Part shown: positions 5,441 through 12,889 of the stretch, piece by piece
How positions within the stretch are numbered: the first letter of the stretch is position 1
Layout: every line of letters starts with the position of its first letter
Notes under the pieces: generated by a model
What the model saw: only the letters and a program-made list of their open reading frames with translations
Database searches by the model: none
What the model was told of the DNA's origin: nothing
Made by a program: the position numbers and the translations under genes
Source: Bacillota bacterium
GTDB taxonomy: Bacteria; Bacillota; Dethiobacteria; DTU022
Direction of reading: 5' to 3'
Assembly: GCA_012727685.1 (NCBI GenBank)
Contig: JAAYGO010000290.1
Coordinates: forward strand, 1-17,310
DNA length: 17,310 nt

Positions 5441-6694
5441 TTAAACCAAGCGGCCATGGTTTGGCGCCGCTTCCAGGCGCCATGGTTGATCAACAATCCC
5501 GGTTAACCCTTGCCTGACCGGCGGGCACTGCTCTTTTTTGAACACAACCCACATATTGGCGCGATCCTTAATCATCCGGACATTGGAAATGGCGATGGAA
5601 TCTAGGATTTTACAATAGTCCAGGTTGGTTTTTTTGATTTTCTCGTCAAGGTTCTTTTTCCAGTTGCTGTCCCTTTCCTGCATTTCCCGATCTACTTTTC
5701 GTTTTAATTCTTCCGAACCGAAGCCTCCCCCCACGTAGGCAATCCCGCCGGGCACCAGCACGCGATAGATCTCCTGAAAGGCTTTTTGCTGATCCTCCCA
5801 GAAAAAGAGCGAGCCCCTGCTGACAACCAGATCTATACTCTGGTCGGGCAGCGGGATCCTGTGTACATCTCCGAGGATGATTTTAACCCTGTTTCTAAAG
5901 CCCTCCTCGGCTACGTTTTGACTGGCGAAGGAGAGCATCTTAAGGGAGCGATCCAGCAAGATCACCGAAAGATTTGTAATTTTGGCGACTTCAATGCCTA
6001 AACGGCCTGTGCCGGCCCCCACATCGAGGCACAATCCGGCGGTAATCTGCGTTCTCTCTTTAATCTGCCTGGCGATCTCCGCATATACCGGGGCGAATAC
6101 CTCCCGCGCTGATTTTTCAAATTCCTCGGGGTCGATCTTCACCCCGTACTTCCTTTGGCCAAGCTCATCTTGCAGTTCACAAAGAATGACCGGGAATAAG
6201 CGATCCCTGTTGTCTTCGTTAATTTCATAGACAGTGACATCCTCCCGGTGGCGAACCTGCCTGAGAAAAGGCGTCTCCTTCTGTTTTAATACCCCCAGGA
6301 CCGGTTTATCCGCATCTAAAACCCGAAACACCGCTGCTTGAAACCGGGCCGCATCGCTTTCAAAAAAGCCCAGTTCATCCATCACAATTAAATCCGATTG
6401 ATCGTTTAAACAGCGCTCCATGACTTGGGTTCCGTAGCTGTCAAAGGTCGAAGGGATGGAAACCCAGTGGTCTTCGTTGATGCATCTGCCGATAAATTTA
6501 TCCTTTAGCTCTTTACTCTCGTCATTAATATCTTCAATGTAAAAACCCTTTAACTTATGTTCATGATAGTAACGGGAAGTCCTGAAACCGGAAATACGGG
6601 TTGCGGGAAGGGCGGCGATGATTTTATTGATGAGCGTGGTTTTTCCAACCTGTAAATTTCCGGTCAGGAAGATGTTTTTAGCCACCAGCCTCAC
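5441..6694 (-). CDS. P-loop NTPase (THEP1-like) fused to a SAM methyltransferase
   Basis: A 417-residue two-domain protein. Residues 1-175 resemble the THEP1/DUF265 nucleoside triphosphatases: Walker A GNLQVGKTT (12-20) and Walker B LIVMDELGFFE (102-112). Residues about 195-390 are a class I methyltransferase: LCLDVGAGTGRLG (221-233), LLDRSLKMLSFA, IILGDVHRIPLPDQSIDLVV and FQEIYRVLVPGGIAYVGG. The substrates of both domains are unknown. NTPases of this sort near molybdenum genes have been suggested to handle cofactor intermediates, which is inference. The start is either the GTG at 6694, which has AAAGG upstream and directly follows the xdhC-like stop, or the GTG at 6685, which has GAGGTGAGG upstream; the difference is three residues. 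It lies between the xdhC-like and moeA-like genes in one operon. The frame is continuous through the junction, so the fusion is not an artefact of two ORFs. Confidence 0.82.
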   Translation of the reverse strand: MRLVAKNIFLTGNLQVGKTTLINKIIAALPATRISGFRTSRYYHEHKLKGFYIEDINDESKELKDKFIGRCINEDHWVSIPSTFDSYGTQVMERCLNDQSDLIVMDELGFFESDAARFQAAVFRVLDADKPVLGVLKQKETPFLRQVRHREDVTVYEINEDNRDRLFPVILCELQDELGQRKYGVKIDPEEFEKSAREVFAPVYAEIARQIKERTQITAGLCLDVGAGTGRLGIEVAKITNLSVILLDRSLKMLSFASQNVAEEGFRNRVKIILGDVHRIPLPDQSIDLVVSRGSLFFWEDQQKAFQEIYRVLVPGGIAYVGGGFGSEELKRKVDREMQERDSNWKKNLDEKIKKTNLDYCKILDSIAISNVRMIKDRANMWVVFKKEQCPPVRQGLTGIVDQPWRLEAAPNHGRLV

Positions 6695-6697
6695 CTC

Positions 6698-7735
6698 TTA
6701 AACCTTTTCTTTTAACTGCTCCAGACGCTCAGCGCGCACGCGGATCAGTTCTCCGGCTATGCTGATCGCGATTTCTGCCGGTGTCTCCGCTTTTATGGGT
6801 ATGCCGATGGGAGTATGAACGCGCGCGAGCGCTTCCCGGGGGATACCGGCTTCTTGCAACCGGGCATTAGTTTGCGCGATTTTTTCCCTGCTGCCGATCA
6901 CGCCCACATAGGCTGTTCTTTTACGCAGCACCTGTTCCTGCACGATCAGATCAAATTGATGGCCGCGGGTCATCACCACAAGGTAATCATTTTCCGTAAT
7001 CTTGACAAAGTCATCGATCCGCTGAAAATCACCGACTACAATTTCATGGGCCGTGGGGAATAAGCTCCGGTTGGCAAACTCGGGGCGATCATCTATAACC
7101 AGGCAGCGAAAGCCTACATTGGTTAAAACGGGAACCAGTTCCTGGGCCACGTGGCCGCCGCCAAAAACGATGACCCGCCCGGCCCGGACGAGCGGTTCCG
7201 CATAGTAGCGCTTTACCCCTAAGTTGACCTGGACGGCACGGCTTGCCAGCAAAGGTTTAAGCTGTTCAGGCTCAAGGGGCAGGCCGACAGCGCCTTCGCT
7301 TTTAGAATAAATGCCCATGCTCCAGGCAGTTTCATCGCTAATATCGGTGATCAACCATGCATCTTCATCGCGATCGAATAAAGATAGAATGAGCTCCACG
7401 AGGGAAAGATTACGGCGCTCGGCGGCATCGATAAACTGGAAATAGACGACCACATCGCCCCCGCAAATCATACCGAGATCTTCTACCTGTCCGGAGGTGA
7501 GCTTATAACCCTTCAGATAAGATTTTTTATTGACTAAAATGTCAGCAGCCCGCTGCTGGGCCTGGTATTCGATGGCGCCGCCGCCGATGGTGCCATACAA
7601 TCTTCCATGGCGGTTGACGAGCATTCTCGCTCCCGCGCCGCGCGGCGTGGAACCGGAACTGGCGATCACCGTCACCAGCACGACATCTTCCTGCTCCAAA
7701 AGGGACTGTTTAAGCAGTTCAAATAGTTTCTTCAT
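6698..7735 (-). CDS. xdhC: XdhC-family Moco insertion/sulfuration chaperone
   Basis: XdhC proteins bind mature Moco, protect its sulfido ligand and hand it to xanthine dehydrogenase-type enzymes. This 345-residue protein has the N-terminal XdhC/CoxI domain: VIASSGSTPRGAGARML (about 24-39), YGTIGGGAIE (about 47-56), MICGGDV with Cys91. It also has the C-terminal Rossmann domain with VFGGGHVAQEL (190-200), LVIDDRPEFANRSLFP and GVIGSREKI. The length is usual for the full-size family. The ATG at 7735 has GGAGG five bases upstream. It is the first gene of an operon with the NTPase-methyltransferase and MoeA variant. Its promoter carries TTGACA inside a ModE-like dyad at 7796-7819, so molybdate-dependent control is likely. 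Its target is most simply the hydroxylase at 9812-12469. Confidence 0.9.
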   Translation of the reverse strand: MKKLFELLKQSLLEQEDVVLVTVIASSGSTPRGAGARMLVNRHGRLYGTIGGGAIEYQAQQRAADILVNKKSYLKGYKLTSGQVEDLGMICGGDVVVYFQFIDAAERRNLSLVELILSLFDRDEDAWLITDISDETAWSMGIYSKSEGAVGLPLEPEQLKPLLASRAVQVNLGVKRYYAEPLVRAGRVIVFGGGHVAQELVPVLTNVGFRCLVIDDRPEFANRSLFPTAHEIVVGDFQRIDDFVKITENDYLVVMTRGHQFDLIVQEQVLRKRTAYVGVIGSREKIAQTNARLQEAGIPREALARVHTPIGIPIKAETPAEIAISIAGELIRVRAERLEQLKEKV

Positions 7736-7779
7736 CCCGGCCTCCGCTCCGTAAAGTAAAGTTTTCCAGTCTCTTCTAG

Positions 7780-7806
7780 TTTATAGTGCTGGGATTGTTA
7801 TGTCAA
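7780..7806 (-). promoter_or_regulatory. Sigma-A type promoter of the xdhC operon
   Basis: On the minus strand TTGACA (7801-7806) is followed after 15 bases by TATAAA (7780-7785), or after 17 bases by TAAACT. The start codon lies about 45 bases downstream. The -35 hexamer lies wholly inside the ModE-like dyad. The same arrangement and spacing recur at 12863-12889. Confidence 0.65.
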
Positions 7807-7819
7807 TATATGCATAACG
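7796..7819. promoter_or_regulatory. ModE-like operator 3 (xdhC operon)
   Basis: A 24-bp dyad with arms TGTTATGT and GCATAACG around an AT-rich centre (CAATATAT). Arms and spacing follow the E. coli ModE site as I remember it (CGTTATAT with TATAACG). It overlaps the -35 of the minus-strand promoter, a position expected to cause repression. Confidence 0.8.
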
Positions 7820-7886
7820 CAGATAGCAGACCCAAATCTTTAAGTTTTCTTGGAAGCTGTTGGCACGGCGCCTAAAGAGGAACCGC

Positions 7887-8285
7887 TCAGTTTTGCTTCG
7901 CAGCATGTGGCGCAATCCCCTCGCGCAGCAGTGCCAGCAATCCTTGAACCTTTCGGGAAAACTTCTCATCACGGCTCCCTGCGATCTTGTAGAAGGGCTC
8001 TTCCGTGAGACCCTGGGCCTCGGCCAATGTCTTGCCCTTGACCAGCTCGCAGAGGAGCTCGACAGCCACATTGGCTTCCGGTTCGCAGACGCAGAGATAC
8101 TTCATCTCCGTGATGCGCTGATCCTCCAGCTGCAGGTAAAGCTGCATATAACTGCCGGTTTGGCCGCAATCTATCATCGGCTGATTAACCGCTTCGATAA
8201 AGATGGACGCATCTTTGATCTCACCGGAATGGGGGAAGTTCTTCTTTAAAAGGTCTCGATATAGTTGGAGAATTGTTTGATCCAT
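7887..8285 (-). CDS. IscU/NifU-like iron-sulfur scaffold, divergent
   Basis: A 132-residue protein with the overall pattern of the NifU N-terminal/IscU scaffold family: NQPMIDCGQTGSYMQLYL, ITEMKYLCVCEPEANVAVE and LVKGKTLAEA. IscU uses three cysteines to assemble [2Fe-2S] clusters on sulfur from a cysteine desulfurase. Here Cys40 matches the first, and Cys65 or Cys67 the second. The region that normally holds the third (around residue 113, KVQGLLALLREGI) has none, so the cluster site is altered or the protein works as a sulfur relay. The ATG at 8285 has AGGGAA upstream. It lies 40 bases downstream of the SufS-like gene, which is the usual partner, and both lie between the hydroxylase and XdhC genes. 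A role in delivering sulfur or clusters to the hydroxylase is inference. Confidence 0.72.
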   Translation of the reverse strand: MDQTILQLYRDLLKKNFPHSGEIKDASIFIEAVNQPMIDCGQTGSYMQLYLQLEDQRITEMKYLCVCEPEANVAVELLCELVKGKTLAEAQGLTEEPFYKIAGSRDEKFSRKVQGLLALLREGIAPHAAKQN

Positions 8286-8325
8286 GGGGTTCCCTCTCTA
8301 AAAGTCCCTTTATTCCAGATAAGCG

Positions 8326-9666
8326 CTATTCCAGATAACCCCGTTCGGCGAATATCTCTTCCAGGGTATCCAGAAACAGATCGCATTCCTGCAGCGTGTT
8401 GTACAGGTAAAAGGAGAGGCGATGAATCATGCGGTGTTCCCAGTGCGAACGGGGCTGCCTCCAGCCGGCACCGAATTGCTGATTAAAATATGAGTGGACG
8501 CAAAAAACGCCGTCTCTAATCATAATATTGCTCCTGGCATTTAGTTCTTCGGCAATGCCCATGGCATTCGGTCTTCGGACCATGAAGGTCAGGATGCTTC
8601 CCCTGCGCTCCACCTCCTGCGGACCCAGAATGGTAAACCATCCCCGGTCGCCGTAGCGGCTCAACAGTTTGCCGGTCAGGTAGCGATTCAGCTCCTTCTC
8701 GTGGGCGGCAATGCGCTCCATGCCGATTTGCCGCAGGTATGCTACAGCAGCAGCCGAAGCGATGATCCCAGCGTAATTTTGGATTCCCGCTTCAAACCCT
8801 TCCGGGCCTTGATGCAGCTGGTAAGAGTCAAAGGTGGTGTTGCTGACGCTGCCGCCGCCCACGATCACCGGCTCAAGATGATCTTCTCCCGCCTGCGGCC
8901 CCTCTACCTTTCCGATCAGCTCGCTTTTCACGTAGAGGACGCCCACCCCGCGCGGGCCGCACATCTTGTGGAGGGAAAAGGTCAGGAAATCCACATCCAG
9001 GTCACGCACATCCACAGGCTGGTGTGGCACCGTTTGGGCCCCATCTAGGAGCACCCGGGCGCCATGGCGGTGGGCGATGGCGATGATCTCCTTGGCCGGC
9101 AGGGTAACCCCGGTCACATTGGAGGTAAAGGCCATGCTCACCAGGCGGATCCGGCCCATCTCGAAGCAGCGCTCATAAGCCTCAAGATCAAAAGCATCTT
9201 CCAGGCCGGCCGCCGTGTGGATGACTTTGATCAAGCCGGCTTTCTGCAGGCGCAGCCAGGGCACCAGATTCGAGTTGTGTTCCCGGCCGCTGATGAGCAC
9301 CGCATCGCCCGGTTTGAAGTTGAAACCCATGGCCACAGTGTTGATGGCCGCCGTTGTATTCAAGGTGAAGATGATCTCCTGCCCGGAGCCGGCATTGATG
9401 AATTCGGCAATGGCCCGCCTGGCCCCGGTAATCCCGGCCTCGGGCTTGCCCTCGATAAGGGCAGTAACCTCTTCGGCGAACCAGTGACTGCTGCGCTTGC
9501 CGCCGCAGGCAGGATATTGCTCATAGTATTGCAGCAGCGAGGCTATCACCGGCCGGGGAACAAGGGAGGTGCAGGCGCTGTCAAAATAGATGGGAGGCTT
9601 GCCGTTCCTCCGCCTGGACAAGGCCGGGAAATCGCTGCGAAACTTTTCAAGACTCTGGTTGTTCAT
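8326..9666 (-). CDS. SufS-like cysteine desulfurase (aminotransferase class V)
   Basis: A PLP enzyme of 446 residues expected to release sulfur from cysteine as a protein-bound persulfide. It shows His130 (GREHNSNLV), Asp208 (VLLDGAQTVPHQP), the PLP lysine Lys234 (FLTFSLHKMCGPRGVGVLY) and a candidate persulfide cysteine Cys389 (IRDGVFCVHSY), at the position of the group II (SufS/CsdA) catalytic cysteine. The start is the ATG at 9666, preceded by GAAGAGG at eight bases; an in-frame extension back to 9795 would begin inside the hairpin at 9766-9800 and adds non-conserved residues, so I reject it. The neighbours are the scaffold gene 40 bases downstream and the hydroxylase upstream. Cysteine desulfurases can sulfurate XdhC-bound Moco (known in Rhodobacter), so a dedicated role for this one is plausible. 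General Fe-S assembly is the alternative. Confidence 0.86.
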   Translation of the reverse strand: MNNQSLEKFRSDFPALSRRRNGKPPIYFDSACTSLVPRPVIASLLQYYEQYPACGGKRSSHWFAEEVTALIEGKPEAGITGARRAIAEFINAGSGQEIIFTLNTTAAINTVAMGFNFKPGDAVLISGREHNSNLVPWLRLQKAGLIKVIHTAAGLEDAFDLEAYERCFEMGRIRLVSMAFTSNVTGVTLPAKEIIAIAHRHGARVLLDGAQTVPHQPVDVRDLDVDFLTFSLHKMCGPRGVGVLYVKSELIGKVEGPQAGEDHLEPVIVGGGSVSNTTFDSYQLHQGPEGFEAGIQNYAGIIASAAAVAYLRQIGMERIAAHEKELNRYLTGKLLSRYGDRGWFTILGPQEVERRGSILTFMVRRPNAMGIAEELNARSNIMIRDGVFCVHSYFNQQFGAGWRQPRSHWEHRMIHRLSFYLYNTLQECDLFLDTLEEIFAERGYLE

Positions 9667-9765
9667 TTTTGCCTCTTCATCAAGAACTGGCGCAAGCTCT
9701 TGCCTTGAAATTGAAACGGGTTTAAGCAAAGGAACCAGCGGCTGGTTCTTCTTCGAATGAAGATG

Positions 9766-9800
9766 ACGGTATGCCTTTATTGTGCATAAAGGCATACCGT
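9766..9800. terminator. Long hairpin between the hydroxylase and cysteine desulfurase genes
   Basis: A perfect 14-bp inverted repeat, ACGGTATGCCTTTA with TAAAGGCATACCGT, around a 7-base loop, starting 11 bases after the hydroxylase stop codon at 9812. On the minus strand it is not followed by a run of T, so it may be a processing or stability element rather than a strong terminator. On the plus strand TTTT follows, but no plus-strand gene precedes it. A second, smaller hairpin (GAACCAGC/GCTGGTTC) lies at 9732-9748. Confidence 0.55.
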
Positions 9801-9811
9801 TTTAAAACACT

Positions 9812-12469
9812 TTATTTACTGGCTAAAGCAGCCAGCACCTTCTCCGGCCTTGCGGGCAGGTCGCAGATCCTGGCGCCGCAGGCGTTGTAGATGGCATTGA
9901 TGACCGCAGGGGCGGTGGAGATCATGGTCATCTCGCCGATGCCGGTAGCTCCCAAGGGGCCGTTGTAGCGCGGCGTCTCCCGGGTAATGATCTCCATTTC
10001 GAAACTGTCACGGATCGTGGGGAACTTGAACGAGACAAAGTCCTTTGTCTCGCCGAGGACATACTCTTCCCGGAGCGCGTAGCCGACGCCCTGATCCATG
10101 CCGCCTTCGACCTGGCCTTCGAAAGCCTGCGGGTTTAAGATCGTTCCGGAATCCACCGCGCAGGTCATCTTGATCACCCTGGTCTCGCCTGTCTCCGTAT
10201 TCACTTCTACCTCGGCCATCTGGACGTTGTGTACTTCCGAGACCTGGGCGTTGCCCTGCCCGGTCTTTTTATCCAGTCCGCCGGGGATGTCGTTTTTATG
10301 GTATCCTTCGAAGCGGGTCGGCTTTCCGGCTTTAACCAGGTCGGCATAGCTTCTGCCTCCCGCCTCCTCCATGGCCTGCTCCATCTGCTCGATGGCGTTA
10401 AGTAAGGTGTTCCCGGCCATAAAGGTCATCCGGCTGCCCGCCGCGGGCCCCATCAGTACAGTCTTGTCCGTATCCCGGGTATACAGCTTGATCTTATCCA
10501 GAGGCAAGCCCAATTTGTGAGCCGCGATCTGGGTCAGCATGGCATCGTTGCCTTCTCCCGGATCCGCGCAGGCAGCGTAAATGGTGACGCTGTCGTCGGG
10601 GTTCATTTCAATGGATAACCTGGCCTGATCGGCTGCGCCGCCGATACCAAATGAAAAGGCAGCAATACCGACACCGCGCTTGATCTTATCGCTGCGCTCG
10701 TTGAATTTCCGGGCTTCCTCTATGGCCCGCTCATAAGCCGGCTTGATGGCCTCGCAAACCACGGGGAAATCCCACTGCTTGACGACCATGCCGATGGCCT
10801 TGCTCTGACCCGGCTGCAGCGTGTTGATGCGGCGGAACTCCAGGGGATCCATGCCGAGTTTTTCCGCCAGCATATCCATGGCCACCTCCAGCGCAAAGGC
10901 TGTCTGTGGCGGACCGGCTCCGCGGGCTGAACCGCCGAAGGCATTGTTGGTGTAGACGGAGCGGCCTAGCACTTTAACATTGGGAATATTGTAGGATCCG
11001 GACATCATCATGATGGAGCGGCCTAAGATGACCGGCCCATTCACCGTGTAGGCCCCCTTGTCCATGAGGAAATCACACCACATGGCGGTGAGGCGTCCCT
11101 CTTTATCACAGGCCAGCTTCATCTTAATGCTGGGATAAGCATGCCGCTTGGTGGTGATCAGCATCGATTCAGCCATGGTCGGGGCATAGCGGACAGGGCG
11201 GCGGAAATGGAGCGCGGCCGCTGCGGCAATGGCTTCGGTAATGATCCATACCTTGATCCCGAATTGTCCTCCTGAAAAGGCTTCCTTGTAGCGGATCTTG
11301 TCATAGCCCACCGCCTCTTTGAGCTGGTTGCAATGGAAGTGGATATTGATGCTGCGGCCAACGACAACCAGTTCGTCCCCTTCAAAATAAGCGGAGGACA
11401 CTTCCGGTTCCAGGGGCGCCTGGTGGTTTGTTTGGGTGCTGAATTCCGCCTCCACGACCGCATAGGCTTCTGCAAACGCCTTATCGGCGTCCCCTTTGAT
11501 GATGGGCTGGGTGGCGCAGATATTATCCGGCGCATGCTCATGGATGGGATATGCATCCGGGGACAGGGATTCTTCCACCGTCATCTGCACGGGCAGCGGT
11601 TCGTATTCCACTTTCACCGCCGCGGCGGCAGCCCGGGCCTGTTCCCTCGTTTCAGCGACCACAGCGACGATCGGGTCTCCCAGGATACGGACCACGTCTT
11701 CACACAAAACCGGCTGATCCGGGTGCACCTGGCGCAGGCGGTTCGTCCCCTTGATATCCTGGGCCCTCAAGATGCCGACCACACCGGGCATTTTTTCCGC
11801 TTCCGAGGTGTCGATGGACTTGATCCTGGCATGGCGCTCAGTGCTGCGCGCGACCGCCACTTCCAGGGCGCCCTCGGGAAGGGGGACATCATCGTTGAAT
11901 TGAGCCAGACCGCAGGCCTTAAGCATGGCGGTCGGACGGACGTGGGAGCTGCCGATGGCCTCTTGACCGATCTTGCTCTTTACTTCCTCAGGAGTAGTCT
12001 CCTTGCGGATAAACTGTCCGGCCAGTTTGACCGCCTCAATGATCTTCTTGTAGCCCGTGCAGCGGCAGAGGTTGCGGGCCAGGGCTTTTTTGATCGCCGC
12101 ATCATCGGGATTGGGGTTTGCGTCCAGGAGCGCTTTGGCAGCCATGATCATGCCCGGAGTACAGAAACCGCACTGGATGGCCCCGGCCAGACAGAAGGCT
12201 TCCTGAATTAAGTGGGGATTCTCCGGGGTGCCCAATCCTTCGATGGTGATCACTTCAGCCCCTTGCAGGTTCACCATCTTGGTGAGGCAGGAACGGACCG
12301 CCTTGCCGTTCACGATCACCGTGCAAGCGCCGCACTGGCCTTTGCGGTCACAGGACTGCTTCGTGCCCGTCAGGCTCAGGTCTTTGCGCAGGTAATCGAG
12401 CAGGACCATATCCGGTGCAACTTCGACCTGGCGCTTGACACCGTTTACTGTTAGTGATACCGTTTGCAC
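9812..12469 (-). CDS. Molybdenum hydroxylase, aldehyde oxidoreductase (Mop) type, [2Fe-2S] domains fused
   Basis: An 885-residue enzyme of the xanthine oxidase family, with the order and size of Desulfovibrio aldehyde oxidoreductase and no FAD domain. Residues 1-75 are a plant-ferredoxin-like [2Fe-2S] domain (Cys40, Cys46, Cys49, Cys61). Residues 76-160 hold the second cluster (Cys100, Cys103, Cys135, Cys137; CGFCTPGMIM and LCRCTGY). The Mo-binding domains follow, with GGQFGIKVWI, GSARGAGPPQTAFALEVAMD, ADPGEGNDAML, GPAAGSRMTFMAGN and, near the end, GATGIGEMTM, whose Glu846 matches the catalytic glutamate. It hydroxylates a carbonyl or N-heterocycle using water; the actual substrate cannot be read. 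The GTG at 12469 is chosen because AAGGAGGA lies six bases upstream; 15 upstream residues are not conserved. The first cluster spacing (C-x5-C) is one longer than usual. Expression appears controlled by a ModE-like box and a long leader. Confidence 0.92.
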   Translation of the reverse strand: MQTVSLTVNGVKRQVEVAPDMVLLDYLRKDLSLTGTKQSCDRKGQCGACTVIVNGKAVRSCLTKMVNLQGAEVITIEGLGTPENPHLIQEAFCLAGAIQCGFCTPGMIMAAKALLDANPNPDDAAIKKALARNLCRCTGYKKIIEAVKLAGQFIRKETTPEEVKSKIGQEAIGSSHVRPTAMLKACGLAQFNDDVPLPEGALEVAVARSTERHARIKSIDTSEAEKMPGVVGILRAQDIKGTNRLRQVHPDQPVLCEDVVRILGDPIVAVVAETREQARAAAAAVKVEYEPLPVQMTVEESLSPDAYPIHEHAPDNICATQPIIKGDADKAFAEAYAVVEAEFSTQTNHQAPLEPEVSSAYFEGDELVVVGRSINIHFHCNQLKEAVGYDKIRYKEAFSGGQFGIKVWIITEAIAAAAALHFRRPVRYAPTMAESMLITTKRHAYPSIKMKLACDKEGRLTAMWCDFLMDKGAYTVNGPVILGRSIMMMSGSYNIPNVKVLGRSVYTNNAFGGSARGAGPPQTAFALEVAMDMLAEKLGMDPLEFRRINTLQPGQSKAIGMVVKQWDFPVVCEAIKPAYERAIEEARKFNERSDKIKRGVGIAAFSFGIGGAADQARLSIEMNPDDSVTIYAACADPGEGNDAMLTQIAAHKLGLPLDKIKLYTRDTDKTVLMGPAAGSRMTFMAGNTLLNAIEQMEQAMEEAGGRSYADLVKAGKPTRFEGYHKNDIPGGLDKKTGQGNAQVSEVHNVQMAEVEVNTETGETRVIKMTCAVDSGTILNPQAFEGQVEGGMDQGVGYALREEYVLGETKDFVSFKFPTIRDSFEMEIITRETPRYNGPLGATGIGEMTMISTAPAVINAIYNACGARICDLPARPEKVLAALASK

Positions 12470-12593
12470 TCTTTTTCCTCCTTTTTGCCTTAATCGGTTG
12501 CTTGGGATAAACATGCGCTGTTGTTAAGTAAATTTTCGTTACCTGTCGCCAAAGCCGTAGACAAGAATGATTAGTGCTCTTTTGACCGGGGTT

Positions 12594-12650
12594 CAGACCG
12601 GCTCTGGAGAGACAAGAAACGAAGGGTTTTCACACCCCTGATCGTACCCC
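12594..12650 (-). repeat. Leader repeat, copy 2
   Basis: Read on the minus strand this carries GATCAGGGGTGTGAAAACCC, then TTCGTTTCTTGTCTCTCC and AGAGCCGG. Copy 1 at 12760-12828 has the same order (ATCAGGGACATGAAAAACC, CTCTTGCCGCTGAGAGCCGG); about 33 of 47 core positions agree by eye. Both copies are followed on the minus strand, 20-30 bases later, by CTAATC. Confidence 0.5.
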
Positions 12651-12678
12651 TGGCCAGGGGAGGTATGGTTCCAAAAAG

Positions 12679-12706
12679 AGAGGCCTACCGTTTCCGACAG
12701 ACCTCT
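12679..12706 (-). promoter_or_regulatory. GAAA-capped hairpin shared with the Moco-type leader
   Basis: In the minus-strand RNA 11 base pairs (three of them G-U) enclose the hexaloop GGAAAC, or a 12th G-C pair encloses a GAAA tetraloop. It is followed by TCTCTTTTTGGAA. The riboswitch candidate at 2386-2477 has the same order: a stem with loop GGAAAC, then GGCCTCCC, five bases, GGAAA. This may be the second Moco-type aptamer of the window, but its outer P1 helix is not evident. Confidence 0.4.
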
Positions 12707-12759
12707 GTCGTTTTGTCGCTATGGCATTATTGAAATCTATCTTAAAAATAGATTAGCCA

Positions 12760-12828
12760 CTCGTTCACAGTCGCTCCGGCTCTCAGCGGCAAGAGGCTAA
12801 GGTTTTTCATGTCCCTGATGGTGCCTCG
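12760..12828 (-). repeat. Leader repeat, copy 1
   Basis: Shares its core with copy 2 (12594-12650) and with copy 3 (14281-14348). In the plus direction the part TTTTTCATGTCCCTGATGGT followed by GCCTCG matches copy 3 directly. The 35-base part at 12760-12794 matches copy 3 only after reverse complementing. Confidence 0.55.
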
Positions 12829-12860
12829 TTTGATGGGCATTGACATCTAGCTTTTAAAAT

Positions 12861-12889
12861 ATTTTATAGCGATCCAACCGTTATGTCAA
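12861..12889 (-). promoter_or_regulatory. Sigma-A type promoter of the hydroxylase gene
   Basis: On the minus strand TTGACA (12884-12889) is followed after 15 bases by TATAAA (12863-12868) or after 17 by TAAAAT (12861-12866). The -35 is embedded in the ModE-like dyad, exactly as in the xdhC promoter at 7780-7806. Confidence 0.68.

Larger units (their letters stand above)
12470..12860 (-). promoter_or_regulatory. Structured 5' leader of the hydroxylase gene
   Basis: About 390 bases separate the promoter from the GTG at 12469 and hold no convincing ORF. The transcript contains a 7-bp hairpin (12734-12754), the GAAA-capped hairpin at 12679-12706, a perfect palindrome CCCCTGGCCAGGGG (12647-12660) and two copies of a diverged repeat. 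A leader of this length before a molybdoenzyme gene suggests RNA-level control. I found no stem followed by a T run, so if it is a switch it does not obviously use an intrinsic terminator. Confidence 0.5.

Noticed and set aside
5421..5485. Cluster of palindromes (GGCGCC, CCATGG, AAACCA/TGGTTT) at the end of the NTPase-methyltransferase gene, possibly a terminator
   Set aside because: It overlaps coding sequence and is not followed by a T run; the moeA-like gene starts 48 bases after the stop with its own ribosome site, which suggests read-through.
9064..9708. Plus-strand open frame of 214 codons opposite the cysteine desulfurase gene
   Set aside because: It has no recognisable domain and lies fully antisense to a well-supported gene.
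9667..9795. Longer start of the cysteine desulfurase at 9795
   Set aside because: The start lies inside the 14-bp hairpin, has no ribosome-binding site, and adds residues without similarity to the family; the ATG at 9666 has a good site.
11333..12211. Long plus-strand open frame of 292 codons opposite the hydroxylase gene
   Set aside because: It is a shadow of the minus-strand gene; the minus-strand frame has complete family motifs and the plus frame shows none.
12470..12514. Longer start of the hydroxylase at 12514
   Set aside because: The added 15 residues translate through the strong AAGGAGGA site that serves the GTG at 12469.
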